This document shows, piece by piece, positions 16,777 through 24,836 of a DNA stretch of 64,000 nucleotides. The stretch lies in contig NZ_CP109137.1 in the NCBI RefSeq assembly GCF_035918095.1, forward strand, positions 3,350,001 to 3,414,000, in the 5' to 3' direction. This DNA is from Streptomyces sp. NBC_01750 (GTDB taxonomy: Bacteria > Actinomycetota > Actinomycetes > Streptomycetales > Streptomycetaceae). The first letter of the stretch is position 1; every line of letters starts with the position of its first letter. A program made the translations under genes and the position numbers. The notes beneath the pieces are model-generated. The model was not told the origin of the DNA. It worked only from the letters and a program-made list of their open reading frames with translations, and made no database searches.

Positions 16777-17736
16777 TCACAAGCCTGATCTCTCCGCGTA
16801 CATTTTCGCGATCACGGCCTCGATGTCCGGCTCCCGTACCGACAGATCCACCAGCGGGTACTGTGCCGCCAGCGCCGCCACCAGTGGCGCCGCCGACTGC
16901 GAGGCGGGGAAGGCCAGCCACTGGCGCGGTCCTTCCACCTTCACCGCGCGGGCGGAGTCCAGAGCGACCGGTGGCAGTTCGCGCTCGAAGTCCACCACCA
17001 GTGTCCGCTCGCTCTCGCCCACCTCGTGCAGCCCGGCGAGCGCCCCGTCGTACATCAGCCGTCCGTGGTCGATGACCATCACGCGCTTGCACAGCTGCTC
17101 GATATCGGTCAGATCGTGCGTGGTCAGCAGCACCGTCGTCGCCCGCTCGGCATTGAGCTCCCGCAGGAAGTCCCGCACCTTCGCCTTGGAGATCACATCG
17201 AGCCCGATCGTCGGCTCGTCCAGATACAGCACCTCGGGGTCGTGCAGCAGCGCCGCCGCGATGTCCCCGCGCATCCGCTGCCCGAGCGAGAGCTGCCGCA
17301 CCGGCACGTCCAGCAGCTCGGCCAGGTCGAGGAGTTCGACACAGCGGTCCAGGTTCTCCCGGAACCGCTTGTCGGGGATCCGGTACATCCGGTGCACCAG
17401 CCGGTACGAGTCCTTCAGCGGCAGGTCCCACCACAGCGTCGTGCGCTGCCCGAACACCACGCCGATCCGCTGCGCCAGCCTCGTACGCTCCCGGGACGGA
17501 TCGATCCCCGCGACCCGGAGCCGCCCGCCGCTCGGCGTCAGAATCCCCGTCAGCATTTTGATGGTGGTGGACTTCCCGGCGCCGTTCGGGCCGATGTAGC
17601 CGACCATCTCGCCGCGCGGCACCCGGAAGCTGATCCCGTCGACCGCCCGCACCTGGTGCTTCTCGCGGCGCAGCCTGCCCGTCCTGCGCCATACGTCGAA
17701 GACCTTCTCGACGCCCTCCAGCTCGATGAAGTCCAT
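16777..17736 (-). CDS. ABC-2 transporter ATPase (DrrA type)
   Basis: 319 residues. Walker A GPNGAGKST (49-57), Q-loop near 97, signature LSLGQ (149-153), Walker B VLYLDEP (169-175) and the H-loop in LLTTHD. The C-terminal 80 residues are the extra domain of the DrrA/NatA class. The ATPase powers the two membrane proteins encoded just upstream (11-base gap), making a three-gene exporter. Substrate unknown; drug, lipid or polymer export are the usual roles. Confidence 0.88.
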   Translation of the reverse strand: MDFIELEGVEKVFDVWRRTGRLRREKHQVRAVDGISFRVPRGEMVGYIGPNGAGKSTTIKMLTGILTPSGGRLRVAGIDPSRERTRLAQRIGVVFGQRTTLWWDLPLKDSYRLVHRMYRIPDKRFRENLDRCVELLDLAELLDVPVRQLSLGQRMRGDIAAALLHDPEVLYLDEPTIGLDVISKAKVRDFLRELNAERATTVLLTTHDLTDIEQLCKRVMVIDHGRLMYDGALAGLHEVGESERTLVVDFERELPPVALDSARAVKVEGPRQWLAFPASQSAAPLVAALAAQYPLVDLSVREPDIEAVIAKMYAERSGL

Positions 17737-17747
17737 GAAGTCCCCCC

Positions 17748-18572
17748 TCAGCTCCCCGTGCTCCGGTACGAACGAAGGCCCACCCGCCACGCGAGCCCCG
17801 CCAGCCCGCAGCACACCGCAGCGACCACCGGCGACAGGAAGGCCGGCCACTGCGGCAGATCCAGCGGATAGGGCCGGCCCAGCACATACAGCGCGGGCAG
17901 CCAGTTGACGAAGGCCAGCGGCACCACATAGGTCACGCCGCGCACCAGGTCCTTCGCGAAGATTGTCGGCGGGTACTGGAGCAGCGTGTTCCCGCCGTAC
18001 GTGAAGGAGTTCTGCACCTCCGAGGCGTCCTGCGCGACGAACTGGAACGCGGCCCCGACCACGAACACCGCCGAGAAGATGACCGCCCCGCTGAGCACCA
18101 TCAGCGGCAGCATCAGCACCCGCAGCGGCGTCCAGTCGATGTCCAGGACGAGCAGGCCGTACCCCAGCACCAACAGCCCCTGAGTGATCCGTCCCAGCCG
18201 GCGCAGCGCGAACCGGTCCGCGGCCACCTGCGCGAGCACGGGGACGGGCCGCACCAGCAGTGTGTCCAGCGTCCCGTCCCGTACCCGCCGCCCCAGCCGG
18301 TCCATGGACCCCATGACGAGATCGGCGAGGCCGAAGGAGGTACCCGCCGCGCCGTACAGAAACGCGATCTCGGGCAGCGAGTAGCCGCCCAGCGCGTCGA
18401 CGTGCGAGAACATCAGGAGGATCGCCACGAAGTCGAAGGCGGTCGCCGCGAAGTTCCCGAACGCCGTCATCACGAACGACGCGCGGTACGTCATCGTGGA
18501 GCGCATCCACATCGCCGCGATCAGGCCGTACGCCCGCAGCCCGTTCGACAGGGCCGACACTCCCTCAGCCAC
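17748..18572 (-). CDS. ABC-2 permease subunit (COG3694 type)
   Basis: 274 residues with six predicted hydrophobic helices. The cytoplasmic loop M-D-R-L-G-R-R-V-R-D-G-T-L-D-T-L-L-V-R-P is the hallmark of this permease class. It overlaps the other permease gene by 8 bases and precedes the ATPase gene, so the three are one operon read leftward. Confidence 0.86.
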   Translation of the reverse strand: MAEGVSALSNGLRAYGLIAAMWMRSTMTYRASFVMTAFGNFAATAFDFVAILLMFSHVDALGGYSLPEIAFLYGAAGTSFGLADLVMGSMDRLGRRVRDGTLDTLLVRPVPVLAQVAADRFALRRLGRITQGLLVLGYGLLVLDIDWTPLRVLMLPLMVLSGAVIFSAVFVVGAAFQFVAQDASEVQNSFTYGGNTLLQYPPTIFAKDLVRGVTYVVPLAFVNWLPALYVLGRPYPLDLPQWPAFLSPVVAAVCCGLAGLAWRVGLRSYRSTGS

Positions 18573-19365
18573 CCTGGACCACCACCCTGCGTGTCGCGAC
18601 CGTCTGCAGCGCCCGCCCCGCGGCCAGCAGCGCCAGCGCCCAGCCGCCCTGGAAGGCGTACGCCCCGATCAGCCCCCACCCGGTGTGCTTGCCGAGGAAG
18701 ACATCAGCCGGGATCTGCAGCAGCGACGACCAGGGCAGCGCCCGCGCCACCTCGCCCAGCGTGCCCGGAAAGAGGTTCAGCGGCAGCAGCATCCCGGAGA
18801 AGAACATCCCCGCCAGCCCGCAGATCTGCATCACTCCGGCCCCGTCCAGCAGCCAGAACGCGGAGAGCGCCACCAGGAACCTGACCGCGAAACTCACCAC
18901 CACGCCCAGCGCCACCGACACCATGAAGGCGATCCAGGTCAGCGGCGACCGTGGGAGCGCCAGATCGAAGACGAGCGCGCCGAGGACGAGCGGCACGATC
19001 CCGCGGCCCAGAAGGTGGAAGGCCGCCCGTCCCAAATCGCCGGAGAGCCACCACAGTTGGAGGTCGGCGGGCCGGTACAGGTCGATCGCGACATCGCCGG
19101 TCCGGATCCGCTCGATCAGCTCGTCCTCGAAACCGCCGCCCATCATGGCGCAGGTCATCAGCAGTGCCTGTCCCAGCCACACATAGGTGAGGGCCTGGGA
19201 GAGGTCGTAGCCGCCGAGCTGCGGACGCTCGTCCCACAGGGCGATATAGGTGTACGCCATGATGAAGCCGAAGACGGTGTTGGTGAACACCCCCGCGGCC
19301 GTCGCCACCCGGTACGTCGCGTAGCGCCGGAACCCACCCGCCGCCACGACTGCGTAAAGCCGCAC
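18565..19365 (-). CDS. ABC-2 permease subunit (COG4587 type)
   Basis: 266 residues, six hydrophobic helices, with the coupling-helix segment L-I-E-R-I-R-T-G-D-V-A-I-D-L-Y-R-P after helix 2. First gene of the exporter operon; the 101-base gap to the penicillin-binding protein gene should hold divergent promoters. Confidence 0.86.
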   Translation of the reverse strand: MRLYAVVAAGGFRRYATYRVATAAGVFTNTVFGFIMAYTYIALWDERPQLGGYDLSQALTYVWLGQALLMTCAMMGGGFEDELIERIRTGDVAIDLYRPADLQLWWLSGDLGRAAFHLLGRGIVPLVLGALVFDLALPRSPLTWIAFMVSVALGVVVSFAVRFLVALSAFWLLDGAGVMQICGLAGMFFSGMLLPLNLFPGTLGEVARALPWSSLLQIPADVFLGKHTGWGLIGAYAFQGGWALALLAAGRALQTVATRRVVVQGG

Positions 19366-19466
19366 GTCGACCCCCTCCGCCGCCGGGCACCAAAGCGCAC
19401 GACCCTAGCCCACGGCGGACGGCCGCCGCGACCTCTTTTACGGCCGCCGGGTCCAGGGCTTGCGCC

Positions 19467-21842
19467 ATGGAAACGGGCAATATGAGCGGCATGAGCGAGG
19501 AGCAGCGGCAGGGCTGGACACCCAAGGACGGGACCGTCGTCGGACTGGGGCTCGCGTCCGCGCCCGGGAAGAAGGGCAAGAAGGCCGGCGCAGCCCGGAC
19601 CGGGCGCGCCGGCCTGCGCCGTGCCATCCCGACCTGGCGGTCGGTGCTCGGTACATTCCTGATCGTCACTTTGCTGATGGTCGGCGGCTTCCTGGCCGGC
19701 TACATGCTCGTCGACATCCCACCCGCCAACGCCGCGGCCACCGCCCAGTCCAATGTCTACCTCTACAAGGACGGCACCCAGATCGTCCGCGACGGCGAGG
19801 TGAACCGCGAGAAAGTGAAGCTCGCGCAGGTTCCGCTGACGGTGCAGCACGCCGTACTCGCCGCCGAGGACCGGGAGTTCTACGCCGAGCGCGCCGTGGA
19901 CCCCCAGGCGATGGTCCGCGCCGGCTGGAACACGCTGACCGGCAAGGGTAAACAGTCCGGCTCCACCATCACCCAGCAGTACGTCAAGAACTACTACCTG
20001 GGCCAGGAGCAGACCGTCTCCCGGAAGGCCAAGGAGTTCTTCATCGCGATCAAGCTCGGCCGCGAGCAGAGCAAGAGGGACATCCTCGAGGGCTATCTCA
20101 ACACCAGCTACTTCGGACGCAACGCGTACGGCATCCAGGCCGCGGCCCAGGCGTACTACGGCAAGGGCATCGAGGACATCGACACCGCGAAGGGCGCCTA
20201 CCTCGCCTCGCTCCTCAATGCCCCGAGCGCGTACGACGTCGCCACCCACCCCGAGAACACGGCCGGGGCCCTGGGCCGCTGGAACTATGTGCTCGACGGC
20301 ATGGTCAAGGAGAAGTGGCTCAGCCCTGCCAACCGGGCGGCCATGAAGTTTCCCGTGCCGCAGAAGGTGAAGCCCCCGACGGGCCTCTCGGGCCAGCGCG
20401 GCTATATCGTCCAGGCCGTCGAGGACTACCTCACCAATAACAAGATCATCGACGAGAACACGCTGGCCACCGGCGGCTACCGGATCACCACCACGCTCGA
20501 GCCCGAGAAGCAGAAGGCCTTCGCCGAGGCCATCGACGACCAGGTGATGTCCAAGCTCGACAAGGGCCGCGAGGCCGACCGCAACGTCCGCGTCGGCGGC
20601 GCTTCCATCGACCCTGCCACCGGCAAGGTCGTCGCCATGTACGGCGGCGTCGACTACACCAAGCAGTACGTCAACAACGCCACCCGCCGCGACTACCAAG
20701 TCGGCTCCACCTTCAAGCCGTTCGTCTTCACCGCCGCCGTCCAGCACGAGGCCACCACCCAGGACGACCTGACCATCACCCCCAACACCGTCTACAGCGG
20801 AACCAACAGGCGCCTGGTGCGGGGCTGGAGCGGCAAGCCGTACAGCCCGGGCAACGAGGACGAGATCTCGTACGGCCCCATCACCGTGCGCACCGCCACC
20901 GACATGTCCGTCAACGCGGTCTACGCACAGATGGCCATGGACGTCGGCCCGGGCAAGGTCAGGCGGACCGCGGTCCGCCTCGGGATCCCCGAGAACACTC
21001 CGGACCTGACCGACTCCCCCTCCATCGCGCTGGGCCCGGCCACCGCCAGCGTCCTCGATATGACGGAGGCGTACGCGACCCTCGCCAACCACGGCAAGCA
21101 CGGCACGTACACGCTGGTCGAGAAGGTCAGCAAGGACGGCGGGAATGTACCGGTCCCCAAGGCGGCCGCCAAGCGGGCCGTCAGCCGGGAGGCCGCCGAC
21201 ACGACGACATTGATCCTGCAGAGCGTGGTCGACGGCGGCACCGGCACCGCGGCCCAGTCCGCGGGCCGCCCGGCGGCGGGCAAGACCGGCACGGCGGAAG
21301 AGGACCAGGCCGCCTGGTTCGCGGGCTACACCCCGAACCTGGCGACGGTGGTCGCGGTGATGGGCCAGGACCCGGTCACGGGCGCGCACAAGCCGCTGTA
21401 CGGGGCGCTGGGGCTGCCGCGGATCAACGGTGGCGGTGCGCCGGCGAAGATCTGGGGCCAGTTCACGCGCGAGGCGCTCCGGGGCACCGAGGCCGAGGAG
21501 TTCGACCTGGAGGTGCAGGAGGGTGCGGAAGAGGAGGAGCCCTCGGAGGAGCCCTCTGAGGAGCCTTCGGAGACCGAGGAGACGGGCGAATCGTCGGAGG
21601 AACCGTCCGAGACGCCGGAGGAACGGGAGGCGCAGGAGCCGGCCGAGGACCAGGACGAAAGCGAGGACGAGGACCGGACGAAGAGCTCGAGCGACGAAGA
21701 AACGGACACCGGCGGCGAGACCGAGGACGACACGGACACCGCCACGACCCGGAGGACGAGCGACGACGACGAGACGGACAGCGGCCGCACGGCCGAGGAC
21801 GGATCACGCAGCAGGTTCTCCCGCACCCTCCGTCGTCAGTGA
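19467..21842 (+). CDS. Class A penicillin-binding protein (glycosyltransferase-transpeptidase)
   Basis: 791 residues; ATGs at 19482 and 19491 are alternative starts. One membrane helix (58-82) leaves the rest outside. The GT51 domain has catalytic E134 in EDREF, G-S-T-I-T-Q-Q and the R-K-A-K-E motif; it polymerises lipid II. The transpeptidase domain has S414-T-F-K417, S481-V-N and K606-T-G. After residue about 680 comes a 110-residue acidic Glu/Ser/Thr-rich tail with P-S-E-E and S-E-E-P repeats, ending in a basic stub. The tail is probably a disordered spacer or interaction arm in the wall. Not a bldA-dependent gene. Confidence 0.92.
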   Translation: METGNMSGMSEEQRQGWTPKDGTVVGLGLASAPGKKGKKAGAARTGRAGLRRAIPTWRSVLGTFLIVTLLMVGGFLAGYMLVDIPPANAAATAQSNVYLYKDGTQIVRDGEVNREKVKLAQVPLTVQHAVLAAEDREFYAERAVDPQAMVRAGWNTLTGKGKQSGSTITQQYVKNYYLGQEQTVSRKAKEFFIAIKLGREQSKRDILEGYLNTSYFGRNAYGIQAAAQAYYGKGIEDIDTAKGAYLASLLNAPSAYDVATHPENTAGALGRWNYVLDGMVKEKWLSPANRAAMKFPVPQKVKPPTGLSGQRGYIVQAVEDYLTNNKIIDENTLATGGYRITTTLEPEKQKAFAEAIDDQVMSKLDKGREADRNVRVGGASIDPATGKVVAMYGGVDYTKQYVNNATRRDYQVGSTFKPFVFTAAVQHEATTQDDLTITPNTVYSGTNRRLVRGWSGKPYSPGNEDEISYGPITVRTATDMSVNAVYAQMAMDVGPGKVRRTAVRLGIPENTPDLTDSPSIALGPATASVLDMTEAYATLANHGKHGTYTLVEKVSKDGGNVPVPKAAAKRAVSREAADTTTLILQSVVDGGTGTAAQSAGRPAAGKTGTAEEDQAAWFAGYTPNLATVVAVMGQDPVTGAHKPLYGALGLPRINGGGAPAKIWGQFTREALRGTEAEEFDLEVQEGAEEEEPSEEPSEEPSETEETGESSEEPSETPEEREAQEPAEDQDESEDEDRTKSSSDEETDTGGETEDDTDTATTRRTSDDDETDSGRTAEDGSRSRFSRTLRRQ

Positions 21843-22156
21843 CCCGAGGTCGCCTTCAGCCCCACCACGGCGACCAGCAGCAGACAGACGAAGAAGATCC
21901 GGGCGGCGGTCAGCGGCTCGTTCAGCACCAGCATGCCGACCACCGCCGCACCGGCCGCACCGATACCGACCCAGACTCCGTAGGCCGTACCGATCGGCAG
22001 GGTCCTGGCGGCGTGCGACAGCAGCACCATGCTCACGACGATTCCGAGCCCGGTGAACACGCTCGGCCACAGCCTGGTGAACCCGTCGGTGTACTTCATC
22101 CCGATCGACCAGCCGACCTCGAGCAGACCGGCGACAACAAGCAGAACCCAGGCCAA
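21836..22156 (-). CDS. gdx: SMR-family guanidinium exporter
   Basis: 106 residues, four transmembrane helices. A TTG start at 22156 is chosen: GGAGG (22165-22169) lies eight bases upstream and the product then begins MAWVLLVVAGLLEVGW, the usual SugE/Gdx start. E13 is the membrane glutamate that binds guanidinium and protons; W16 and the following S-I-G-M-K-Y-T are Gdx-subtype features. Gdx proteins exchange protons for guanidinium as antiparallel dimers. Expression is under the guanidine-III riboswitch at 22191-22232, which confirms the substrate. The end overlaps the PBP gene by 7 bases, tail to tail. Confidence 0.9.
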   Translation of the reverse strand: MAWVLLVVAGLLEVGWSIGMKYTDGFTRLWPSVFTGLGIVVSMVLLSHAARTLPIGTAYGVWVGIGAAGAAVVGMLVLNEPLTAARIFFVCLLLVAVVGLKATSGH

Positions 22157-22190
22157 CGACGACACCTCCGAGACGCGGACTTCAGTGGGT

Positions 22191-22232
22191 GCGTCGTCTT
22201 TGCCTGACCCGGTACGGCGCGTCTCGTCGGGG
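22191..22232 (-). promoter_or_regulatory. Guanidine-III (ykkC-III) riboswitch
   Basis: Read on the minus strand, the segment has the core of this small pseudoknot riboswitch: CCCG, then ACGAG, GCGCCGTAC, CGGG, TCAGG, an A-rich stretch, GACG and a final ACGC. Stem CCCG/CGGG replaces the CCGG/CCGG of the Thermobifida fusca riboswitch, a compensatory change. The pseudoknot GCGCCGT/ACGACGC has one C-A mismatch. It ends 22 bases before the GGAGG of the exporter gene, so ligand binding should free translation. The match is from memory of the published structure. Confidence 0.85.
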
Positions 22233-22273
22233 AGCACACAAACATAGCAAAGGCGACGTAAAGAGCCGATGAG

Positions 22274-22361
22274 AAAGGGCCGGCGACCTCTACCACCAGC
22301 GCTCTCCACCTACGCAAAAAGGGCCGGCGACGTCTGCCACCAGCCCTCTGCCCACGCCTTT
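22274..22361. repeat. Tandem imperfect 44-bp repeat
   Basis: Two copies (22274-22317 and 22318-22361) share AAAGGGCCGGCGAC and CCACCAGC and agree at about 35 of 44 positions. They lie upstream of the riboswitch promoter region and downstream of the GroES-like gene. The GCAAAAAGGGCC of copy two can pair with GGCCTTTTGC at 22368-22377, so part may be a terminator for the GroES-like gene. Confidence 0.6.
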
Positions 22362-22381
22362 GACCAGGCCTTTTGCGCTTC

Positions 22382-22723
22382 CTACAAGTACAGCCCGGTT
22401 GAATCCTCGGACCCCTGGAAACGGTCCGCGGCGACCGCGTGCAGATCGCGTTCCCGCATCAGTACGTACGCCACCCCGCGCACCTCGACCTCGGCGCGGT
22501 CCTCGGGGTCGTACAGCACCCGGTCGCCCGGCTCCACGGTCCGTACGTTCTGCCCCACCGCGACCACCCCGGCCCAGGCGAGGCGCCGGCCGACCGCGGC
22601 GGTCGCCGGAATGACGATGCCGCCACTGGAACGCCGCTCACCCTCCGGGATGTCGGTCCTCACCAGCACGCGGTCGTGCAGCATGCGGATGGGCAGCTTG
22701 TCATGGGTGGTGTTGTCGCTCAC
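22382..22723 (-). CDS. GroES-family co-chaperonin-like protein
   Basis: 113 residues. The GroES fold is recognisable by L-H-D-R-V-L-V near residue 15, G-G-I-V-I-P, V-V-A-V-G and the G-D-R-V-L-Y segment. No groEL is adjacent, and the mobile loop reads E-G-E-R-R-S-S-G-G rather than the canonical T-T-A-S-G-I-V, so it may be a divergent paralogue of the main GroES. Confidence 0.85.
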   Translation of the reverse strand: MSDNTTHDKLPIRMLHDRVLVRTDIPEGERRSSGGIVIPATAAVGRRLAWAGVVAVGQNVRTVEPGDRVLYDPEDRAEVEVRGVAYVLMRERDLHAVAADRFQGSEDSTGLYL

Positions 22724-22766
22724 ACCTCGAACCTACCTGCCTGGGACCGTTCCGTACGCCGCTGGG

Positions 22767-23087
22767 TCACGCCCGGCGCCTTCTCACCGACAAGGCGAGC
22801 ACCCCCACAACCGCCACGGCCACCAGAGCCACCGGCACCAGCCGCTCCAGCCTCGGCCCGCCGTCCTCCGAGACGAACTGCGCCTTGACGTCGGACACAG
22901 TGCGGTTCACGACGACGACCGCGCGCCCGGCGGTGTGATCCACGGTCGAGGCGATCCTCGCCTTCGCGTCGCCGATGACCGTCTTCGGGTGCATGCGCAC
23001 CCCGATCTCGTCGAGGGTCTCGGCAAGCTGGTCGCGCCTGCGGACGATATCCGCCTCGATCTGCGCAGGGGTCCTGGCATCCGACAC
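22767..23087 (-). CDS. DUF3618 membrane protein
   Basis: 106 residues from GTG 23087 (GGAGG seven bases upstream). It begins with the family motif P-A-Q-I-E-A-D-I-x-R-R-R-x-x-L-A-x-T-L-D-E-I, continues with a K-T-V-I-G-D-A-K amphipathic helix, and ends in one transmembrane helix and a basic R-R-R-R tail. DUF3618 proteins are small actinobacterial membrane proteins of unknown function. Divergent from bcp. Confidence 0.85.
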   Translation of the reverse strand: MSDARTPAQIEADIVRRRDQLAETLDEIGVRMHPKTVIGDAKARIASTVDHTAGRAVVVVNRTVSDVKAQFVSEDGGPRLERLVPVALVAVAVVGVLALSVRRRRA

Positions 23088-23214
23088 CGCGCTGCCTCCG
23101 TGGTCGTGTCCGGTAATCCTTCCTCGACAGTCTGTCAGCTCCTCCGCCGCCACACCCCACGGCACCCCTATTACGCTCGACGGCGTATCCCTTCACGTCC
23201 CCTCAAGGAGAACC

Positions 23215-23682
23215 ATGAGCGAGCGACTCCAGCCCGGCGACACCGCCCCCGCCTTCAGCCTGCCCGACGCGGACGGCAACGAGGTCTCGCTCGCGGAGCA
23301 CAAGGGCAGGAAGGTGATCGTGTACTTCTACCCGGCGGCGATGACCCCCGGCTGCACCAAGCAGGCCTGCGACTTCACGGACAACCTGGAGCTGCTGACG
23401 GGCGCCGGCTACGACGTGATCGGCGTGTCCCCGGACAAGCCGGAGAAGCTGGCGAAGTTCCGCGAGAAGGAGAACCTGAAGGTCACGCTGGTCGGTGACC
23501 CGTCCAAGGAGACGCTGGAGGCGTACGGCGCCTTCGGCGAGAAGAAGCTGTACGGCAAGACGGTGACCGGAGTGATCCGGTCGACGATCGTGGTCGACGA
23601 GGAGGGCAGGGTCGAGCACGCGCTCTACAACGTGAAGGCGACCGGCCATGTCGCCAAGATCATCAAGGACCTCGGCATCTAG
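23215..23682 (+). CDS. bcp: Thioredoxin-dependent peroxiredoxin Bcp
   Basis: 155 residues from ATG 23215 with AAGGAG upstream. Thioredoxin-fold peroxidase with peroxidatic C47 in T-P-G-C-T and a resolving C52 five residues later, the atypical two-cysteine BCP pattern. It reduces hydrogen peroxide and organic peroxides in the cytoplasm. Confidence 0.95.
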   Translation: MSERLQPGDTAPAFSLPDADGNEVSLAEHKGRKVIVYFYPAAMTPGCTKQACDFTDNLELLTGAGYDVIGVSPDKPEKLAKFREKENLKVTLVGDPSKETLEAYGAFGEKKLYGKTVTGVIRSTIVVDEEGRVEHALYNVKATGHVAKIIKDLGI

Positions 23683-23748
23683 TACTCCAGCGCAGATCGC
23701 GATCTTGCCTCCGGAGGTCGGTACGGAGACGGGCGCGGCCACCGCTGA

Positions 23749-23883
23749 TCATCGGTGAAGACTGAAGATCATGTGGTGGCCGCAGGTCACAGCGCAGACT
23801 CCGCCCGTTGGCAGGAGGCGTCCGAGGCCCTGACAGGCCGGACAGCGTGCCGGTTTCTCCCCGCGCGCACGGCGACCGGTCAC
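23749..23883 (-). CDS. 44-residue zinc-knuckle micro-protein coupled to the VOC gene
   Basis: GTG at 23883 overlaps the TGA of the VOC gene (GTGA). The product has R-C-P-A-C-Q-G-L-G-R and V-C-A-V-T-C-G-H-H, four cysteines and two histidines arranged like a zinc ribbon. Short, so real status is open; coupling and the metal-binding pattern argue for a gene. The rest of 23683-23748 has nothing. Confidence 0.45.
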   Translation of the reverse strand: MTGRRARGEKPARCPACQGLGRLLPTGGVCAVTCGHHMIFSLHR

Positions 23884-24362
23884 CAGGCGGCCAGGCGGCG
23901 CCGAAGCTCCTCCTCCGAGACGTCTTCCACGTGGGTCAGAAATACCCATATGTGACCCGAAGGGTCCTTGAGGATGACGGTGCGGTCGCCGTGGAACATG
24001 TCCTTCGGCGGCTGGAGGATCTCGGCGCCGGCGGCTTCTGCGCGCTGCGCCAGACTGTCGACGTCCGGCACGAAGACATGCAGCGTGACGGACGTGCCTC
24101 CGCCGAGCGAGGTCGGCGCGGCGAATGAGGCGGCCTCCGCCTCGTCCGTGCTGGCGTCGCCCAGCATCAGGGCCGACCCTCCGATGGTGATCTCGGCGTG
24201 CAGAATCCCGCCGCCCGGAGCGTCGATCCTGAAGTCCTCACGGGCACCGAACGCCCGCTGGTAGAAATCGATCGCCGCAGCGGCGTCGTCGACCATGATG
24301 TGCGGGACCACCGCGTAGTGGTAGCGGTCGGGGATCTCGATGTGGGCTGTGCGCTCGGTCAT
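23880..24362 (-). CDS. VOC-superfamily (PhnB/glyoxalase-like) protein
   Basis: 160 residues with the beta-alpha-beta-beta-beta repeat: VVPHIMVDDAAAAIDFYQRAFGA at the front and the D-P-x-G-H-I-W end. PhnB-like members bind small ligands without the full glyoxalase metal set: here H20 and the terminal W are seen but the acidic ligand is unclear. It precedes the micro-protein above. Confidence 0.85.
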   Translation of the reverse strand: MTERTAHIEIPDRYHYAVVPHIMVDDAAAAIDFYQRAFGAREDFRIDAPGGGILHAEITIGGSALMLGDASTDEAEAASFAAPTSLGGGTSVTLHVFVPDVDSLAQRAEAAGAEILQPPKDMFHGDRTVILKDPSGHIWVFLTHVEDVSEEELRRRLAAW

Positions 24363-24540
24363 GGCGAACCTCCTTGAGAAGGACCGCTGGTCGGTTCCTG
24401 CGGCTCTGCAAGAAACCTAGAAGCTCAAGTTTGGTTGAGGTCAAGCGCCGATGCAGCCCAGCAGGTGCCTGCTCGCAGGGCACCTGCAGGCCCTGCCCCG
24501 GCAATCGGAAGGCGCAGCTCGCCGACTCGGGCGCTCACTC

Positions 24541-24651
24541 GAGGAAATCGACCACGTCAACGGCGATCGGCTGGACAACCGTTGACAGAACCTCCGCTAC
24601 CTGTGCCCGTCCTGCCACGGCCAAACGGCGACATTCTCCCGTCGTTTCCTC
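24541..24651 (+). pseudogene. HNH endonuclease remnant
   Basis: In frame from 24541 the text reads EEIDHVNGDRLDNR, a stop (TGA 24583-24585), then QNLRYLCPSCHGQT. This is the core of an HNH nuclease (D-H-x-N-G-D, D-N-R, N-L-R-x-L-C-P-x-C-H-x-Q-T) broken by one stop; no start or N-terminal zinc pair is found. HNH genes of this kind often sit beside tRNA genes in Streptomyces, as here. Confidence 0.75.
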
Positions 24652-24687
24652 TCACGCCGCAGAGGGCAGTACTCTTTTCCATGCCTT

Positions 24688-24762
24688 GCGCCCGTACGCC
24701 ATCGGTGAGCGGCGATCTTTAGGTGGTCGTGTATGTCGGTTCGAATCCGACCGGGCGCACCA
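24688..24762 (+). tRNA. Atypical tRNA-like gene, predicted anticodon UAG, short variable loop
   Basis: A 75-base cloverleaf: acceptor GCGCCCG/CGGGCGC, T8-A9, D stem CGC/GCG with GG in the loop, anticodon stem CGATC/GGTCG (one G-T pair), loop TTTAGGT giving T33 and anticodon TAG with G37, 5-base variable loop TGTAT, T stem GTCGG/CCGAC with loop TTCGAAT, and an encoded CCA. UAG would read Leu codon CUA, but leucine tRNAs have a long variable arm, which is missing. It may be a diverged or non-canonical tRNA, or a pseudo-tRNA. A strong hairpin follows at once. Confidence 0.6.
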
Positions 24763-24768
24763 CGCGGG

Positions 24769-24809
24769 CGTGGCCCGGCTTCCTCCGGACCGGAGGAAGC
24801 CGGGCCACG
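24769..24809 (+). terminator. Strong hairpin after the tRNA-like gene
   Basis: Arms of 20 bp (24769-24788 and 24790-24809), perfect, seven bases after the CCA. It also ends close to the rdgB stop (24837), so it can serve both strands. Confidence 0.85.
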
Positions 24810-24836
24810 TTCTGTCAGCCCAGCAGATCCCGACTG

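Noticed and set aside
19158..21389. A 743-residue open frame on the minus strand opposite the penicillin-binding protein gene
   Set aside because: It is a shadow of the real gene: Val/Gly/Asp/Leu-rich without any domain, while the plus strand has complete GT51 and transpeptidase motifs.
22274..22361. A second guanidine riboswitch in the tandem repeat
   Set aside because: It lacks the ACGAG and TCAGG core and the pseudoknot pairing.
24688..24762. Reading the tRNA-like gene as bldA or an ordinary leucine tRNA
   Set aside because: The variable loop is five bases and the anticodon is UAG, so it is neither the UAA bldA type nor a class II leucine tRNA.
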